Assembly (NCBI RefSeq): GCF_004684905.1
Contig: NZ_SRJC01000006.1
Span: 62,001 to 126,000 of the forward strand
From: Halobacillus salinus
GTDB taxonomy: Bacteria; Bacillota; Bacilli; Bacillales; Halobacillaceae
DNA: 64,000 bases
Direction: 5' to 3'
The notes beneath the pieces were generated by a model, which was given only the letters and a program-made list of their open reading frames with translations, did no database searches and was not told where the DNA came from. The number at the start of each line of letters is the position of its first letter. Within the stretch, counting starts at the first letter, position 1. Both the position numbers and the translations under genes were made by a program. Positions 7,701 through 16,204 of this stretch are shown here, in pieces.

Positions 7701-9164
7701 TTACCCGCGTACTAATTTCGCGACTGTCTCGACGTGATACGTCTGAGGGAACATATCGACTGGCTGAATTCCTTCCACCTTGTAGCCGTTCTTCGTCAAA
7801 TACTCCAAGTCCCGCGCCTGCGTTTCCGGATTACACGATACATAGACGACCTTCTCCGGCTTCAGCTTCACGACACTGGATAAGAACGCTTCGTCACTTC
7901 CGCTTCTAGGCGGGTCCATGATGACGACGTCTGCTTTTTCACCGCGTGCCGCCATATCGACCATGAACTTGCCGGCATCTCCTTGATAGAAGCGGGCATT
8001 CGTAACTCCGTTGCGCTTCGAGTTTCGGATGGCGTCTTTGACCGCATCTTTGTTCAACTCGACACCGATGACGTTACCGGCTTTCTTACTGGCCACCAGT
8101 CCGATTGTACCGATTCCACAGTAAGCGTCGATGACGGTTTCTTTGCCACTGAGCTCGGCCATTTCGATCGCTTTCCCATAAAGTTTCTCTGTCTGGACAG
8201 GGTTGATTTGGTAGAACGACTTAGCAGAGATTTCGAACTCGAGTCCGCACAACGTGTCCGTGATGGTGCCTTTGCCGAACAGCACCTTCTCCTGATCACC
8301 AAGTACCACGCTCGTGTCGCGCTTGTTCACGTTCAAGAGCATCGTCGTAATCTCCGGGTGTCCTTTTCTCATCGTTTTGACAAAATTGTTCTTGCCTTTG
8401 AACTCAGAAGACGCCGCGACCAAGACGACCATAATCTCGCCACTCACTTTGCCGACCTTGATCAGAACGTGTCGCAAGAATCCGTGTCCGGTGTCTTCAT
8501 TGTAAGGCTGCATTTTCGTTTTTCTCATGTATTCTTTGATCGTGTTCGCAATGTCGTCCGCTTTTGGATCGTGGATGAGGCACTGATCCATGTCGATGAT
8601 GTCGTGAGAATTCTGCTCGTACAATCCGCCGACAACCTGACGCTTATGGTTCATCCCGTATGTCGTATGACTCTTGTTGCGGTAATCATATGGATGCTCC
8701 ATCGTGAAAATAGGAGCCGGCTTCGCGAACGGCTTCATTAGTTCATTGATTGCCTGCTGCTTGAAGTCAGCCTGTGTGGCGTTACTCATATGCTGCAGCT
8801 GACAGCCTCCGCACTCGTAATAATACGGACACGGTGGATCGACTCGCTCCTTCGACGCCTCGATGACGTGCTTCAGTTCCACATCCGTGAACTTGCCTTT
8901 TTGAGAAATGATGACTTCTGCTCTCTCGCCCGGCAGAAGGTGCGGCACCTCAAGCTTCTCATTCTTCCACTGCGCAATCCCCTTGCCCTCATGGGTCAGC
9001 CCAGTGCACGTGACTTCAGCTGTCACCGACTTCTGTCCGCGATGACGAGGTGGCTTCCCTTTCTTAGGAGGGCCGCTTCGTGGGGCTTTCCCTTTATTCG
9101 GTCCGCCGCCTTTATTCGCATTTCCTTGATGACGTTTCTTTGACTTGTTCTTACGTTTACTCAT
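7701..9164 (-). CDS. rlmCD: 23S rRNA (uracil-5)-methyltransferase, RlmCD/RumA family
   Basis: SAM-dependent enzyme making m5U in 23S rRNA; in Bacillus one RlmCD protein modifies two sites. From ATG 9164 it has 487 residues; this start has AGGGA at proper spacing, while a GTG two codons upstream does not. A very basic tail (about 1-45, K/R/G/P rich) precedes the TRAM domain. The iron-sulfur cysteines are in CPYYYECGGC near residue 112. The SAM motif is DAYCGIGTIGL, and the catalytic cysteine is in VYVSCNPETQARDL. The 252-codon plus-strand frame inside it is an antisense shadow. Confidence 0.92.
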   Translation of the reverse strand: MSKRKNKSKKRHQGNANKGGGPNKGKAPRSGPPKKGKPPRHRGQKSVTAEVTCTGLTHEGKGIAQWKNEKLEVPHLLPGERAEVIISQKGKFTDVELKHVIEASKERVDPPCPYYYECGGCQLQHMSNATQADFKQQAINELMKPFAKPAPIFTMEHPYDYRNKSHTTYGMNHKRQVVGGLYEQNSHDIIDMDQCLIHDPKADDIANTIKEYMRKTKMQPYNEDTGHGFLRHVLIKVGKVSGEIMVVLVAASSEFKGKNNFVKTMRKGHPEITTMLLNVNKRDTSVVLGDQEKVLFGKGTITDTLCGLEFEISAKSFYQINPVQTEKLYGKAIEMAELSGKETVIDAYCGIGTIGLVASKKAGNVIGVELNKDAVKDAIRNSKRNGVTNARFYQGDAGKFMVDMAARGEKADVVIMDPPRSGSDEAFLSSVVKLKPEKVVYVSCNPETQARDLEYLTKNGYKVEGIQPVDMFPQTYHVETVAKLVRG

Positions 9165-9233
9165 AGGCACTTCCCTGTCTTTTCTGATTTGCCCTCATTA
9201 TAAACCACCCAGCCCCGCGGGTAAAACGACAAC

Positions 9234-9280
9234 GGGGACAGGCACCTTGTCCCAACTAGTGGGACGGGGTGCCTGTCCCC
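9234..9280. repeat. Full palindromic repeat of the GGGGACAGG family
   Basis: Arms GGGGACAGGCACCTTGTCCC and GGGACGGGGTGCCTGTCCCC around AACTAGT. The left arm is identical to that of the copy at 18214-18260. It lies between pxpC and rlmCD. Confidence 0.85.
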
Positions 9281-9303
9281 ATGAAGTTCGCGCTCAAATG
9301 AAA

Positions 9304-9332
9304 GAACCTGCCTCTTCTAAGAGGTCAGGTTC
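9304..9332 (-). terminator. Terminator of the pxp operon
   Basis: Hairpin GAACCTGCCTC/GAGGTCAGGTTC three bases past the pxpC stop, followed on the minus strand by TTTCATTT. Confidence 0.65.
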
Positions 9333-9335
9333 CAT

Positions 9336-10292
9336 TTAAACAGTCGCTACACGACCTATTGTCCGCAGAAAACGCTCCCTCTCTCGGTACAACTCTTGCG
9401 CTTCCTCCACCGAAACCTCACGGAAACGAAGCTTACAACCAGGCATCGCCTGCGCCAGATATGGAATGTCACTCGAGATGACCGTCGCAATCCTCGTATA
9501 GCCTCCCGTCGTCTGACGGTCCGCCATCAATAAGATCGGTTGACCGTTCGCGGGTACTTGAATGCCACCGAGCGGAATCGCCTCCGAGATGATGTCCGCT
9601 GACGTTTGGTGCTCAAGCTTCGGTCCTTTCAGTCTGTAGCCCATTCTGTCTGATTGAGGTGTCACTTCATACGTAGACGAAAGGAAGGTTTTAAGAGCGT
9701 CTTCAGAAAAGGCATCGAGATGCGGTCCTGGGATAACACGGATCTCCATCTCCCGTTCGTAGACTGGCGTTTCTTCCGGACGGAGTGCCCGGCCCTTCAC
9801 ACCTACTACATCTTCGCCCTTCGAGAGAACATCCCCTTTATCTAAGGCGCGCCCTTCGAAGCCTCCCATGCCTGCTTTCAGGTAAGTCGACTTGCTTCCC
9901 ATAACGACAGGCACATCGTACCCACCAGCCACGCTGATGTACGCTCGCGCTCCTGAAACCGGCTGTCCGAACTCCAGCAGGTCGCCTTGTTTCACCGCAA
10001 AACTTTTCCACATCGAAACGGAGTGACCGTTCACACGTGGGGAAAGATTCGCTCCCGTGATCGCGACAACGGCATCACCCAGGACTTCCATTTCCGGTCC
10101 CATCACGGTGACTTCGAGCGCCGCTTCTCCGCCGTCGTTTCCTACTAAGAAGTTGGCAATCTTCAGCGCATAAGGGTCCATCGCGCCGGAAGCGACGATG
10201 CCATATTGCTGATAGCCGTGTCTTCCCTCGTCCTGTAATGTTGTGAGAAGACCAGGTTTTACGATTTCAAAAATCGGATTAGACATGTTCAT
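9336..10292 (-). CDS. pxpC: 5-oxoprolinase subunit PxpC (biotin-dependent carboxyltransferase-like)
   Basis: 318 residues, an AHS2/KipA-type domain throughout (KPGLLTTLQDEGRHGYQQYG at the start, MADRQTTGGYTRIA near residue 255). With PxpA and PxpB it forms the ATP-dependent enzyme that opens 5-oxoproline (pyroglutamate) to glutamate. The gene overlaps pxpA by 14 bp. A second in-frame ATG two codons later has the better-spaced GGAG, so the protein may start at MSNP. In B. subtilis the same family was first described as KipA. Last gene of the Nramp-pxpB-pxpA-pxpC operon. Confidence 0.92.
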   Translation of the reverse strand: MNMSNPIFEIVKPGLLTTLQDEGRHGYQQYGIVASGAMDPYALKIANFLVGNDGGEAALEVTVMGPEMEVLGDAVVAITGANLSPRVNGHSVSMWKSFAVKQGDLLEFGQPVSGARAYISVAGGYDVPVVMGSKSTYLKAGMGGFEGRALDKGDVLSKGEDVVGVKGRALRPEETPVYEREMEIRVIPGPHLDAFSEDALKTFLSSTYEVTPQSDRMGYRLKGPKLEHQTSADIISEAIPLGGIQVPANGQPILLMADRQTTGGYTRIATVISSDIPYLAQAMPGCKLRFREVSVEEAQELYRERERFLRTIGRVATV

Positions 10293-11052
10293 TCGCTCCG
10301 ACTCGTTCGATGCGGATGTCTTCTTGCAGGATGCGCTCTCTCAGTTTTTGAACAAAATGGAGCGCTTCCGGCTCGTCTCCATGCACACAGATCGTATCGG
10401 CTTGAATGGTAATATCTCGACCGTCCACTGCCTCGACTTTCTGCTCTTTAATCATGCGGATGACGCGATCTACGGCAATGTCCGCGTCGTGAATCATTGC
10501 ATTCGCTTCGGTTCTTGGCGTAAGCGATCCGTCCGGCTGATAGGTTCGGTCTGCAAATACTTCCTGTGCCACAGTAAGTCCGGCTGCTTCCCCAGCTTTC
10601 ACCAATTCGCTTCCGGCAAGTCCATACAGCACGAGCTCTGCATCAACCGCTTTAACAGCCGCGGCAATCGCTTCCGCCACTTTAGAATCTTTTGCTGCTG
10701 TATTATATAAGGCACCGTGCGGTTTGACGTGGTGAACCCACGCGCCTTGAGCGGCGGCCGCTCCTTTTAATGCCCCGATCTGATAGGTTACCAAATTGAA
10801 AACCTCTTCAGGAGAGACATTCATGGCACGTCGCCCGAATCCCGCAAGGTCTTGGTATCCTGGGTGTGCGCCGATGCTGACTCCTTGTTGCTTCGCTTCC
10901 TTGACGGTTTTCATCATGACGTTATGGTCGCCGGCATGATAACCACAGGCAACGTTCGCCGATGAAATGAAGGATAAGACTTGCTCGTCGTTGCCGATCG
11001 TATAAGCGCCGAAGCTTTCGCCTAAGTCGCTGTTCAAATCAACTGTTGTCAT
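10279..11052 (-). CDS. pxpA: 5-oxoprolinase subunit PxpA (LamB/YcsF family)
   Basis: 257 residues. The family hallmarks are clear: VDLNSDLGESFG at the start, SSANVACGYHAGDHNVM near residue 30, GAHPGYQDLAGFGRR near 60, HVKPHGALYN near 110 and IHGDEP-like VHGDEPEALHFV near 230. It is the polysaccharide-deacetylase-fold subunit of the PxpABC 5-oxoprolinase. Start ATG 11052 has GGAGGAGG upstream and overlaps the pxpB stop by 4 bp (translational coupling). Confidence 0.95.
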   Translation of the reverse strand: MTTVDLNSDLGESFGAYTIGNDEQVLSFISSANVACGYHAGDHNVMMKTVKEAKQQGVSIGAHPGYQDLAGFGRRAMNVSPEEVFNLVTYQIGALKGAAAAQGAWVHHVKPHGALYNTAAKDSKVAEAIAAAVKAVDAELVLYGLAGSELVKAGEAAGLTVAQEVFADRTYQPDGSLTPRTEANAMIHDADIAVDRVIRMIKEQKVEAVDGRDITIQADTICVHGDEPEALHFVQKLRERILQEDIRIERVGANEHV

Positions 11053-11780
11053 GGCGTAACCTCCTCCTTTGCTTCCGTCTGAACGGTATACTCGCCCCGC
11101 TCAATCGCTTTCTCAATTTCGTCATATTCTTCCTTGCTGACCGGTACAAAACGTATATAGTGACCGGATTCTAGTAAAATAGGTTTCTCTTGATCCGGGT
11201 CATACAGCTTCACAGGGGTACGGCCTATCAACTGCCAGCCTCCTGGAGAAGTGAGGGGATACACCCCTGTCTGACTCCCAGCGATTCCGACGGACCCTGG
11301 AGCTATTTCAGGACGCGGATCTTCGCGACGTGGTGTCGCAATCTCCTCAGACATGCCCCCGAGGTAAGGGAAGCCCGGTACGAACCCCATCATATAAATG
11401 AGGTAGTCCCCACTGGAGTGGATTTGAACCACTTTTTCTTCCGTAAGGTTGTTATGTTCCGCAACATGCGAGAGGTCTTCCCCGCCATAATAAGTCGGAA
11501 GGATGTAAACAAGAGAAGCAGAAGCTGCTTCTCTTTGTTCTTGTACCTTTTGATAGATGTTCTGTAACGTATCTTGCAATTCCTGATAGGTGATCACACT
11601 CGGATCATAATAAAGTGTCAGCGTCGTATAGGCTGGTACCCATTCGATGACGCCTTCTACAGGGTGGTCTTTCAACTGATCGGTCATACGACGGATCAGT
11701 TGATTGGTCTCTTTGGCGATTTCGTTTCCAAAGACGACCTGCATCCCTGTATCTCCGAGTGGTGCATATGATAGGTTCAT
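11049..11780 (-). CDS. pxpB: 5-oxoprolinase subunit PxpB (KipI family)
   Basis: 243 residues with an AHS1 domain. GFVPGFPYLGGM near residue 135 and GSVGIAGSQTGVYPLTSPGG near 165 are the family motifs. In B. subtilis the homologue KipI inhibits sporulation kinase A, but the conserved pxpABC set points to 5-oxoproline cleavage as the housekeeping role. The gene lies 11 bp downstream of the Nramp-related transporter stop and is coupled to pxpA by ATGA overlap. Confidence 0.93.
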   Translation of the reverse strand: MNLSYAPLGDTGMQVVFGNEIAKETNQLIRRMTDQLKDHPVEGVIEWVPAYTTLTLYYDPSVITYQELQDTLQNIYQKVQEQREAASASLVYILPTYYGGEDLSHVAEHNNLTEEKVVQIHSSGDYLIYMMGFVPGFPYLGGMSEEIATPRREDPRPEIAPGSVGIAGSQTGVYPLTSPGGWQLIGRTPVKLYDPDQEKPILLESGHYIRFVPVSKEEYDEIEKAIERGEYTVQTEAKEEVTP

Positions 11781-11791
11781 AAATTAGCCTC

Positions 11792-13030
11792 CTAGCCAAA
11801 CAGCTGTGGTACTTTATCAATCAACGTCATAACCGCTAGATAAGCCGTTAGTAGAAAGACAAGACCACCGAAAATCGTTAACCAGCGTGGGTGTTTGTAA
11901 TCCCCGACAATGGATTTCTTGTGGGCTCCGACTAGAATCGTTCCTAACGCGACAGGAAGGATCAATCCGTTGAATGCACCAGCAAGAATCAGTAGTAGAA
12001 CCGGTTTACCGATGAATGTGAAAATAATCGTCGAAACGATAATGAAACCAAGTGTAAATGCTTTTTCATTTTTAGCTACTTTATCCGACAACGTCTTCAA
12101 GAAGGATACGGACGTGTATGCCGCTCCGATTACAGACGTAATACCAGCTGCCCAAAGGACGATTCCGAACATCTTATATCCGACTACTCCAGCTGCCTGT
12201 TGGAAAACAGATGCCGGTGGGTTTGCCGGGTCGAGCGTAAACCCTGTTACCACAACACCTAATACAGCAAGGAAAAGGAAAATACGCATAACGGATGCAA
12301 TCAAAATCCCTGATATAGAACTTTTCGTCACTTGGTGGAGGTTTTCCTTCCCGGAAATCCCTGCATCCAGGAGACGGTGACCTCCAGCGAAGGTGATATA
12401 TCCTCCGACCGTTCCCCCGACAAGGGTGATGATTGCGAATATATCAATCGTAGTTGGGGCAAACGTGTGGGTGATCGCATCGCCGACTGGCGGATTACTT
12501 TGAAACGCTACATATAGGGTAAGCAAAATCATCGCGCCACCTAATACACGTGCAATCTTGTCCATCGCGACTCCTGCTTCTTTTGATAAGAAGACACCGA
12601 TGGTAATTAAACCAGTGATGGCAGCTCCGATTCGCGGGTCGATTCCAAACAATACATTCATTCCAAGACCCGCTCCGCCGACGTTACCGATATTAAAGGC
12701 AAGTCCACCTAGCGCGACAGCGAAGGCGAGAAAATAACCAAGACCAGGCAGAACCATATTGGCGATATCCTGTCCCCTCTTTTTCGAAACAGCAATGACA
12801 CGCCAGATGTTCGCCTGTACTCCGATATCCAGGATGATGGACATGAGAATGACAAATCCGAAACTTGCCATCAACTGCTCGGTAAAGACAGCCGTCTGCG
12901 TCAAGAACCCAGGGCCGATTGCGGATGAGCCCATCAGGAAGGCAGCACCTAGAATGACACTCCATTTACTCTTCGTCTTCTGACCGTGATCCTCAAGCGT
13001 GTGGGGCACTTCTTCTTTTCTTAGTCCCAT
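11792..13030 (-). CDS. Nramp-related transporter of the YcsG type, metal motifs absent
   Basis: 412 residues, about 11 membrane helices after a polar N-terminus. The first helix reads GPGFLTQTAVFTEQ (39-52) where metal-transporting Nramp proteins have DPGN. The region matching helix 6 (GGTVGGYITFAGGHRLLD, about 205-225) has no MPH motif. The metal ligands known from Nramp structures are therefore missing. It is the promoter-proximal gene of the pxpBAC operon, matching ycsG next to kipI/kipA in B. subtilis. The substrate could be 5-oxoproline or another organic compound (inference). Confidence 0.85.
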   Translation of the reverse strand: MGLRKEEVPHTLEDHGQKTKSKWSVILGAAFLMGSSAIGPGFLTQTAVFTEQLMASFGFVILMSIILDIGVQANIWRVIAVSKKRGQDIANMVLPGLGYFLAFAVALGGLAFNIGNVGGAGLGMNVLFGIDPRIGAAITGLITIGVFLSKEAGVAMDKIARVLGGAMILLTLYVAFQSNPPVGDAITHTFAPTTIDIFAIITLVGGTVGGYITFAGGHRLLDAGISGKENLHQVTKSSISGILIASVMRIFLFLAVLGVVVTGFTLDPANPPASVFQQAAGVVGYKMFGIVLWAAGITSVIGAAYTSVSFLKTLSDKVAKNEKAFTLGFIIVSTIIFTFIGKPVLLLILAGAFNGLILPVALGTILVGAHKKSIVGDYKHPRWLTIFGGLVFLLTAYLAVMTLIDKVPQLFG

Positions 13031-13116
13031 ACAATTCCTCCTCTAATTTTACATACGTTCGATCTCTTATTTCTACAATATCACTAAATTTTCTGAAATT
13101 ATTAGAAGTTTCCGCA

Positions 13117-13142
13117 CAAAAAACCGCCCAAATCGGGCGGTT
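13117..13142 (-). terminator. Terminator of the SSS/two-component operon
   Basis: Perfect stem AACCGCCC/GGGCGGTT, 5-nt loop, then TTTTTT on the minus strand, 17 bp beyond the response-regulator stop. Confidence 0.88.
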
Positions 13143-13158
13143 CCGCACATAACATTAT

Positions 13159-14523
13159 TTAGGTGATATTGTATTTATCGATCCGCCTTTGCAGCGCATA
13201 GCGGCTGATGCCTAGCCGCTTGCCAGCTTGGGTGATATTCCACTTCGATTCTTTGACAGCTCTTTCAATCTGTTCTTTCTCGATTTGCTCCAAGTAATCT
13301 TCGAGGGAGAATTGGTCGGAAAACTGAATCGTCTCCTCGTCACCGGCTGCACGGTGTACCCCATCATCAGGCTGTAAAAAATCAAAGTGCTTGGCAGAGA
13401 GCGCTTTGTCCTGATGCAGAATCGCAATCCTTTCAATCGAATTCTTCAACTCGCGAACATTCCCCGGCCAGTTATAGTTCAATAGGAGTGACTTCGCTTC
13501 TTCTTTCAGTACCGGAACGGGTTTACTCATCTGTTGGCAAAATTCACTGAGAAAATGCTCAGCAAGCATAATGACGTCTCGCCCGCGCTCTCTCAGCGGG
13601 GATAGCTGGACTGGTACAACATTCAACCGGTAGTAAAGATCCGAACGGAAGGTTTGGTCCTGGATCATCGTCTCCAAGTTACGGTTCGTCGCAGCGATGA
13701 CGCGCACATCAACGTCTACATCATGCACACTTCCGACGCGTTTGATCTTTTTGTCTTCCAAAAACCGGAGCAGCTTGACCTGTAAATCCAGAGACAAGTC
13801 GCCGACTTCATCGAGAAACAACGTCCCACCATCTGCCCATTCCATCAAGCCGACTTTCGTTTCCTGCTCGCCTTTCATCCGGCCGAACAGCTCGACCTCA
13901 ATTAAATCTTCCGGAATACTCGCACTGTTGACCGCAACGAAAGGACCGTCCCGACGGCTGCTATGCTGATGAATGCTCCTTGCCACGAGTTCTTTACCGG
14001 TACCTGTTTCCCCGCGGACTAAAACAGTTGTGCTCCCACTCTCCGCGATCAGCGAAATCTTCTCTCGGAGTTCTTTCATGGGAAGGCTCTCTCCGATCAT
14101 CCGAATCGGGTGCGTCCGCCTTTCTTCTTCCCGGTAACGCTCCACCTCTTTCTCAAGGTCATGCTGCTTCATCCACTTCTCAAGCGCTAGCTTCAGTTCC
14201 TCAAGCTCAAACGGCTTCGTCAAGTAGTCGAAGGCACCGTCCTTCATCGCCCGCACCGCCGTCTTCGCATCACCATAAGCCGTGAGCATCATGACCGCCA
14301 TGTCGGGAAAACGTTCCTTGAACTCGATTAATGAATCAAGCCCGTTCCCATCCGGAAGTCGTATATCCAAAAGAGTGATATGAGGCTGGAATTCGGTAAT
14401 CAACGTTTTTCCCTCATTCAGCGTCGAAGCCGTCTCGACTTCGTACCCCTCATCTTGTAAAAACATCTCAAGCGTAAACCGGAGTGTCGTTTCGTCATCA
14501 ATGATTGCCACTTTCACCGCCAC
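13159..14523 (-). CDS. NtrC-like response regulator lacking the GAFTGA loop
   Basis: 454 residues from GTG 14523, chosen for AGAAGGAGGG seven bases upstream; an upstream in-frame ATG at 14598 would add 25 residues before the receiver domain. The receiver domain (1-120) has acidic pocket DD near 9-10 and phospho-acceptor D53. The AAA+ domain has Walker A GETGTGKE (171-178) and Walker B GGTLFLDEVGD (232-242). Where sigma-54 activators carry GAFTGA, this one reads ELFGRMKGEQETKVGLMEW (211-229), about four residues shorter. A Fis-type HTH (GISRYALQRRIDKY) ends the protein. It overlaps the kinase gene by 26 bp. Confidence 0.9.
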   Translation of the reverse strand: MAVKVAIIDDETTLRFTLEMFLQDEGYEVETASTLNEGKTLITEFQPHITLLDIRLPDGNGLDSLIEFKERFPDMAVMMLTAYGDAKTAVRAMKDGAFDYLTKPFELEELKLALEKWMKQHDLEKEVERYREEERRTHPIRMIGESLPMKELREKISLIAESGSTTVLVRGETGTGKELVARSIHQHSSRRDGPFVAVNSASIPEDLIEVELFGRMKGEQETKVGLMEWADGGTLFLDEVGDLSLDLQVKLLRFLEDKKIKRVGSVHDVDVDVRVIAATNRNLETMIQDQTFRSDLYYRLNVVPVQLSPLRERGRDVIMLAEHFLSEFCQQMSKPVPVLKEEAKSLLLNYNWPGNVRELKNSIERIAILHQDKALSAKHFDFLQPDDGVHRAAGDEETIQFSDQFSLEDYLEQIEKEQIERAVKESKWNITQAGKRLGISRYALQRRIDKYNIT

Positions 14524-16204
14524 TGCCGCTCCCTCCTTCTGCTTTCTGAAAGCTGATTTCAAATGTCGTCCCTTTTCCTGAACTACTGACCACTTCAATA
14601 TCGCCTTGGTTTTGGACCACTAGCTGATGGACAATGGAAAGTCCAAGTCCCGTCCCCTCCGATCGAGTCGTGAAAAAGGGATCGAATATTTTCTCTATCG
14701 TTGCTTCATCCATTCCGATGCCTGTATCGGAGATTGTAAGGATTACATCATGCTCTGTAGCGCGGCTATCAATCGTAATCTTCCCGCCTTCTGGCATCGC
14801 GTTCAATCCGTTCATTATGATATTCAAGAGAATCTGCCTCAATTGGTCTCGGTCGACGAGCATGTCAAACTGATGAACACAATGCCGGAATGTCACCTCT
14901 TTCTCCTTTGCCATCGTTTTTAACAAAAGAAGAACAGACTGGATACTTTCATCGACCTTCACATTCGTCAGTCTGGATTCAACTGGTCTTGAGAAATCAA
15001 GCGTCGTCGTGATCGTCTTGTTCACACGTTCGATGTCGATCAGCATATTCTCCGTCAACTTGAGCTCCTGCTCCGATAAGTTCAATCGTCTCAACAACAG
15101 CTCGGTCGTCGATTTGATTCCGGCTAGAGGATTGCGAATCTCATGGGCAATTCCTGATGCCATTTCACCTAGCGAAGCGAGTCGAGACATCCGCTCCACC
15201 CTAAGTTCGAGTTTCCGCCTTTGGGTAATGTCCTCAAACGTCATGATCGCTAGGTTCGAGTCTGTTCCTATATCTTGATAATGGACGGCGTAAAACACTT
15301 TCTCCCCATCCACGTACGTCATAATCATTTCTTCTGCCCTCTGTTTGGAACGACTGTGAATGATGTCCTGAATGTTCTTTCTCAACCCTTCATCACGTTC
15401 GAGCATCGCTTTAGCTGCGTCATTTGATAAAGGAGAAGAGGATTCCCCAATAAGAAGAATACCGACGTGTACACTGTTCAGAATCATTTCGTTCTGATGC
15501 TTGATCCGGTCGATCTGTTGTTTCTGCTCATCGAGGTTATAGACCATCTCTTGGAGAGACGTCGAAAGTACCCCGATCTCATCCTTCCTTTTTGTTCCGA
15601 TGTCTACGCCCGTTTGGGACTCCCCTTTTGCCACCCGTTTACAAAAAGCAGCCAAGTCTTTGATCGGCTTCGAAAGGTGGTGGGAAAACAAAATCGTAAA
15701 CTGGACAGCAATCACGCCTGTGAAAATCGCGATCAGTAGCGTGTATTTCTGAATATCCAACAACGACCCTGAATAGAAGGACAGCTCGACCGGGTGATAC
15801 AACGTCCAGCCCCACTCTGGGAGTTCTTCACTCAGCACCATCCGCTCCTGCAGGAAGCCAGCCTCCTCAGATAAAAGGGCCGCCACTTGATTCGGAGGCA
15901 AAGTGCGTCCATTCATGAAAATCGCTCCAAGATCATTTTGCGCATAAAGGCCTTCGGTATCTTGAATCAACTCTCTCATCATAGAACGCGCATCCTGCTC
16001 GGCAATCTCTCCCTCATTGGCCCTATTACGGAGGAGCGTCGCGTAGCGGTGGACGCTGTCGAGCTTTTCATGAACGGTAGTCATCTTCAATTCTTTCTCA
16101 GACTGATAGCTCGACCAGAGCGATACAGCGCCGATGATCAAGCTTGGCAACAGGACAATCAGTAGGAAGGGAACCAATATTTTTCGCTCAATGGAATGAC
16201 GCAT
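14498..16204 (-). CDS. Membrane sensor histidine kinase (NtrB/AtoS-like)
   Basis: 568 residues from ATG 16204 (GGAGGG seven bases upstream); a longer frame runs to 16288 but reads through the symporter's 3' end. A first membrane helix (about 8-30), an extracytoplasmic region, a second helix (about 150-175), a HAMP segment and a PAS-like region precede the kinase core. HisKA contains ASGIAHEIRNPLAGIKSTTE. The ATPase domain has NIIMNGLNAMPEGG (N box), DTGIGM and GTGLGLSIV. The gene overlaps both the symporter upstream and the response regulator downstream, so the three are made as a unit. The ligand is probably the symporter substrate (inference). Confidence 0.92.
   Translation of the reverse strand: MRHSIERKILVPFLLIVLLPSLIIGAVSLWSSYQSEKELKMTTVHEKLDSVHRYATLLRNRANEGEIAEQDARSMMRELIQDTEGLYAQNDLGAIFMNGRTLPPNQVAALLSEEAGFLQERMVLSEELPEWGWTLYHPVELSFYSGSLLDIQKYTLLIAIFTGVIAVQFTILFSHHLSKPIKDLAAFCKRVAKGESQTGVDIGTKRKDEIGVLSTSLQEMVYNLDEQKQQIDRIKHQNEMILNSVHVGILLIGESSSPLSNDAAKAMLERDEGLRKNIQDIIHSRSKQRAEEMIMTYVDGEKVFYAVHYQDIGTDSNLAIMTFEDITQRRKLELRVERMSRLASLGEMASGIAHEIRNPLAGIKSTTELLLRRLNLSEQELKLTENMLIDIERVNKTITTTLDFSRPVESRLTNVKVDESIQSVLLLLKTMAKEKEVTFRHCVHQFDMLVDRDQLRQILLNIIMNGLNAMPEGGKITIDSRATEHDVILTISDTGIGMDEATIEKIFDPFFTTRSEGTGLGLSIVHQLVVQNQGDIEVVSSSGKGTTFEISFQKAEGGSGSGGESGNH

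Noticed and set aside
7983-8741. 252-codon plus-strand ORF
   Set aside because: It lies fully antisense to rlmCD, whose motifs are beyond doubt; arginine/valine-rich shadow translation with no ribosome site.
14524-14598. Upstream extension of the response regulator
   Set aside because: The extra residues precede a canonical receiver start and have no ribosome site, whereas AGAAGGAGGG stands before GTG 14523.
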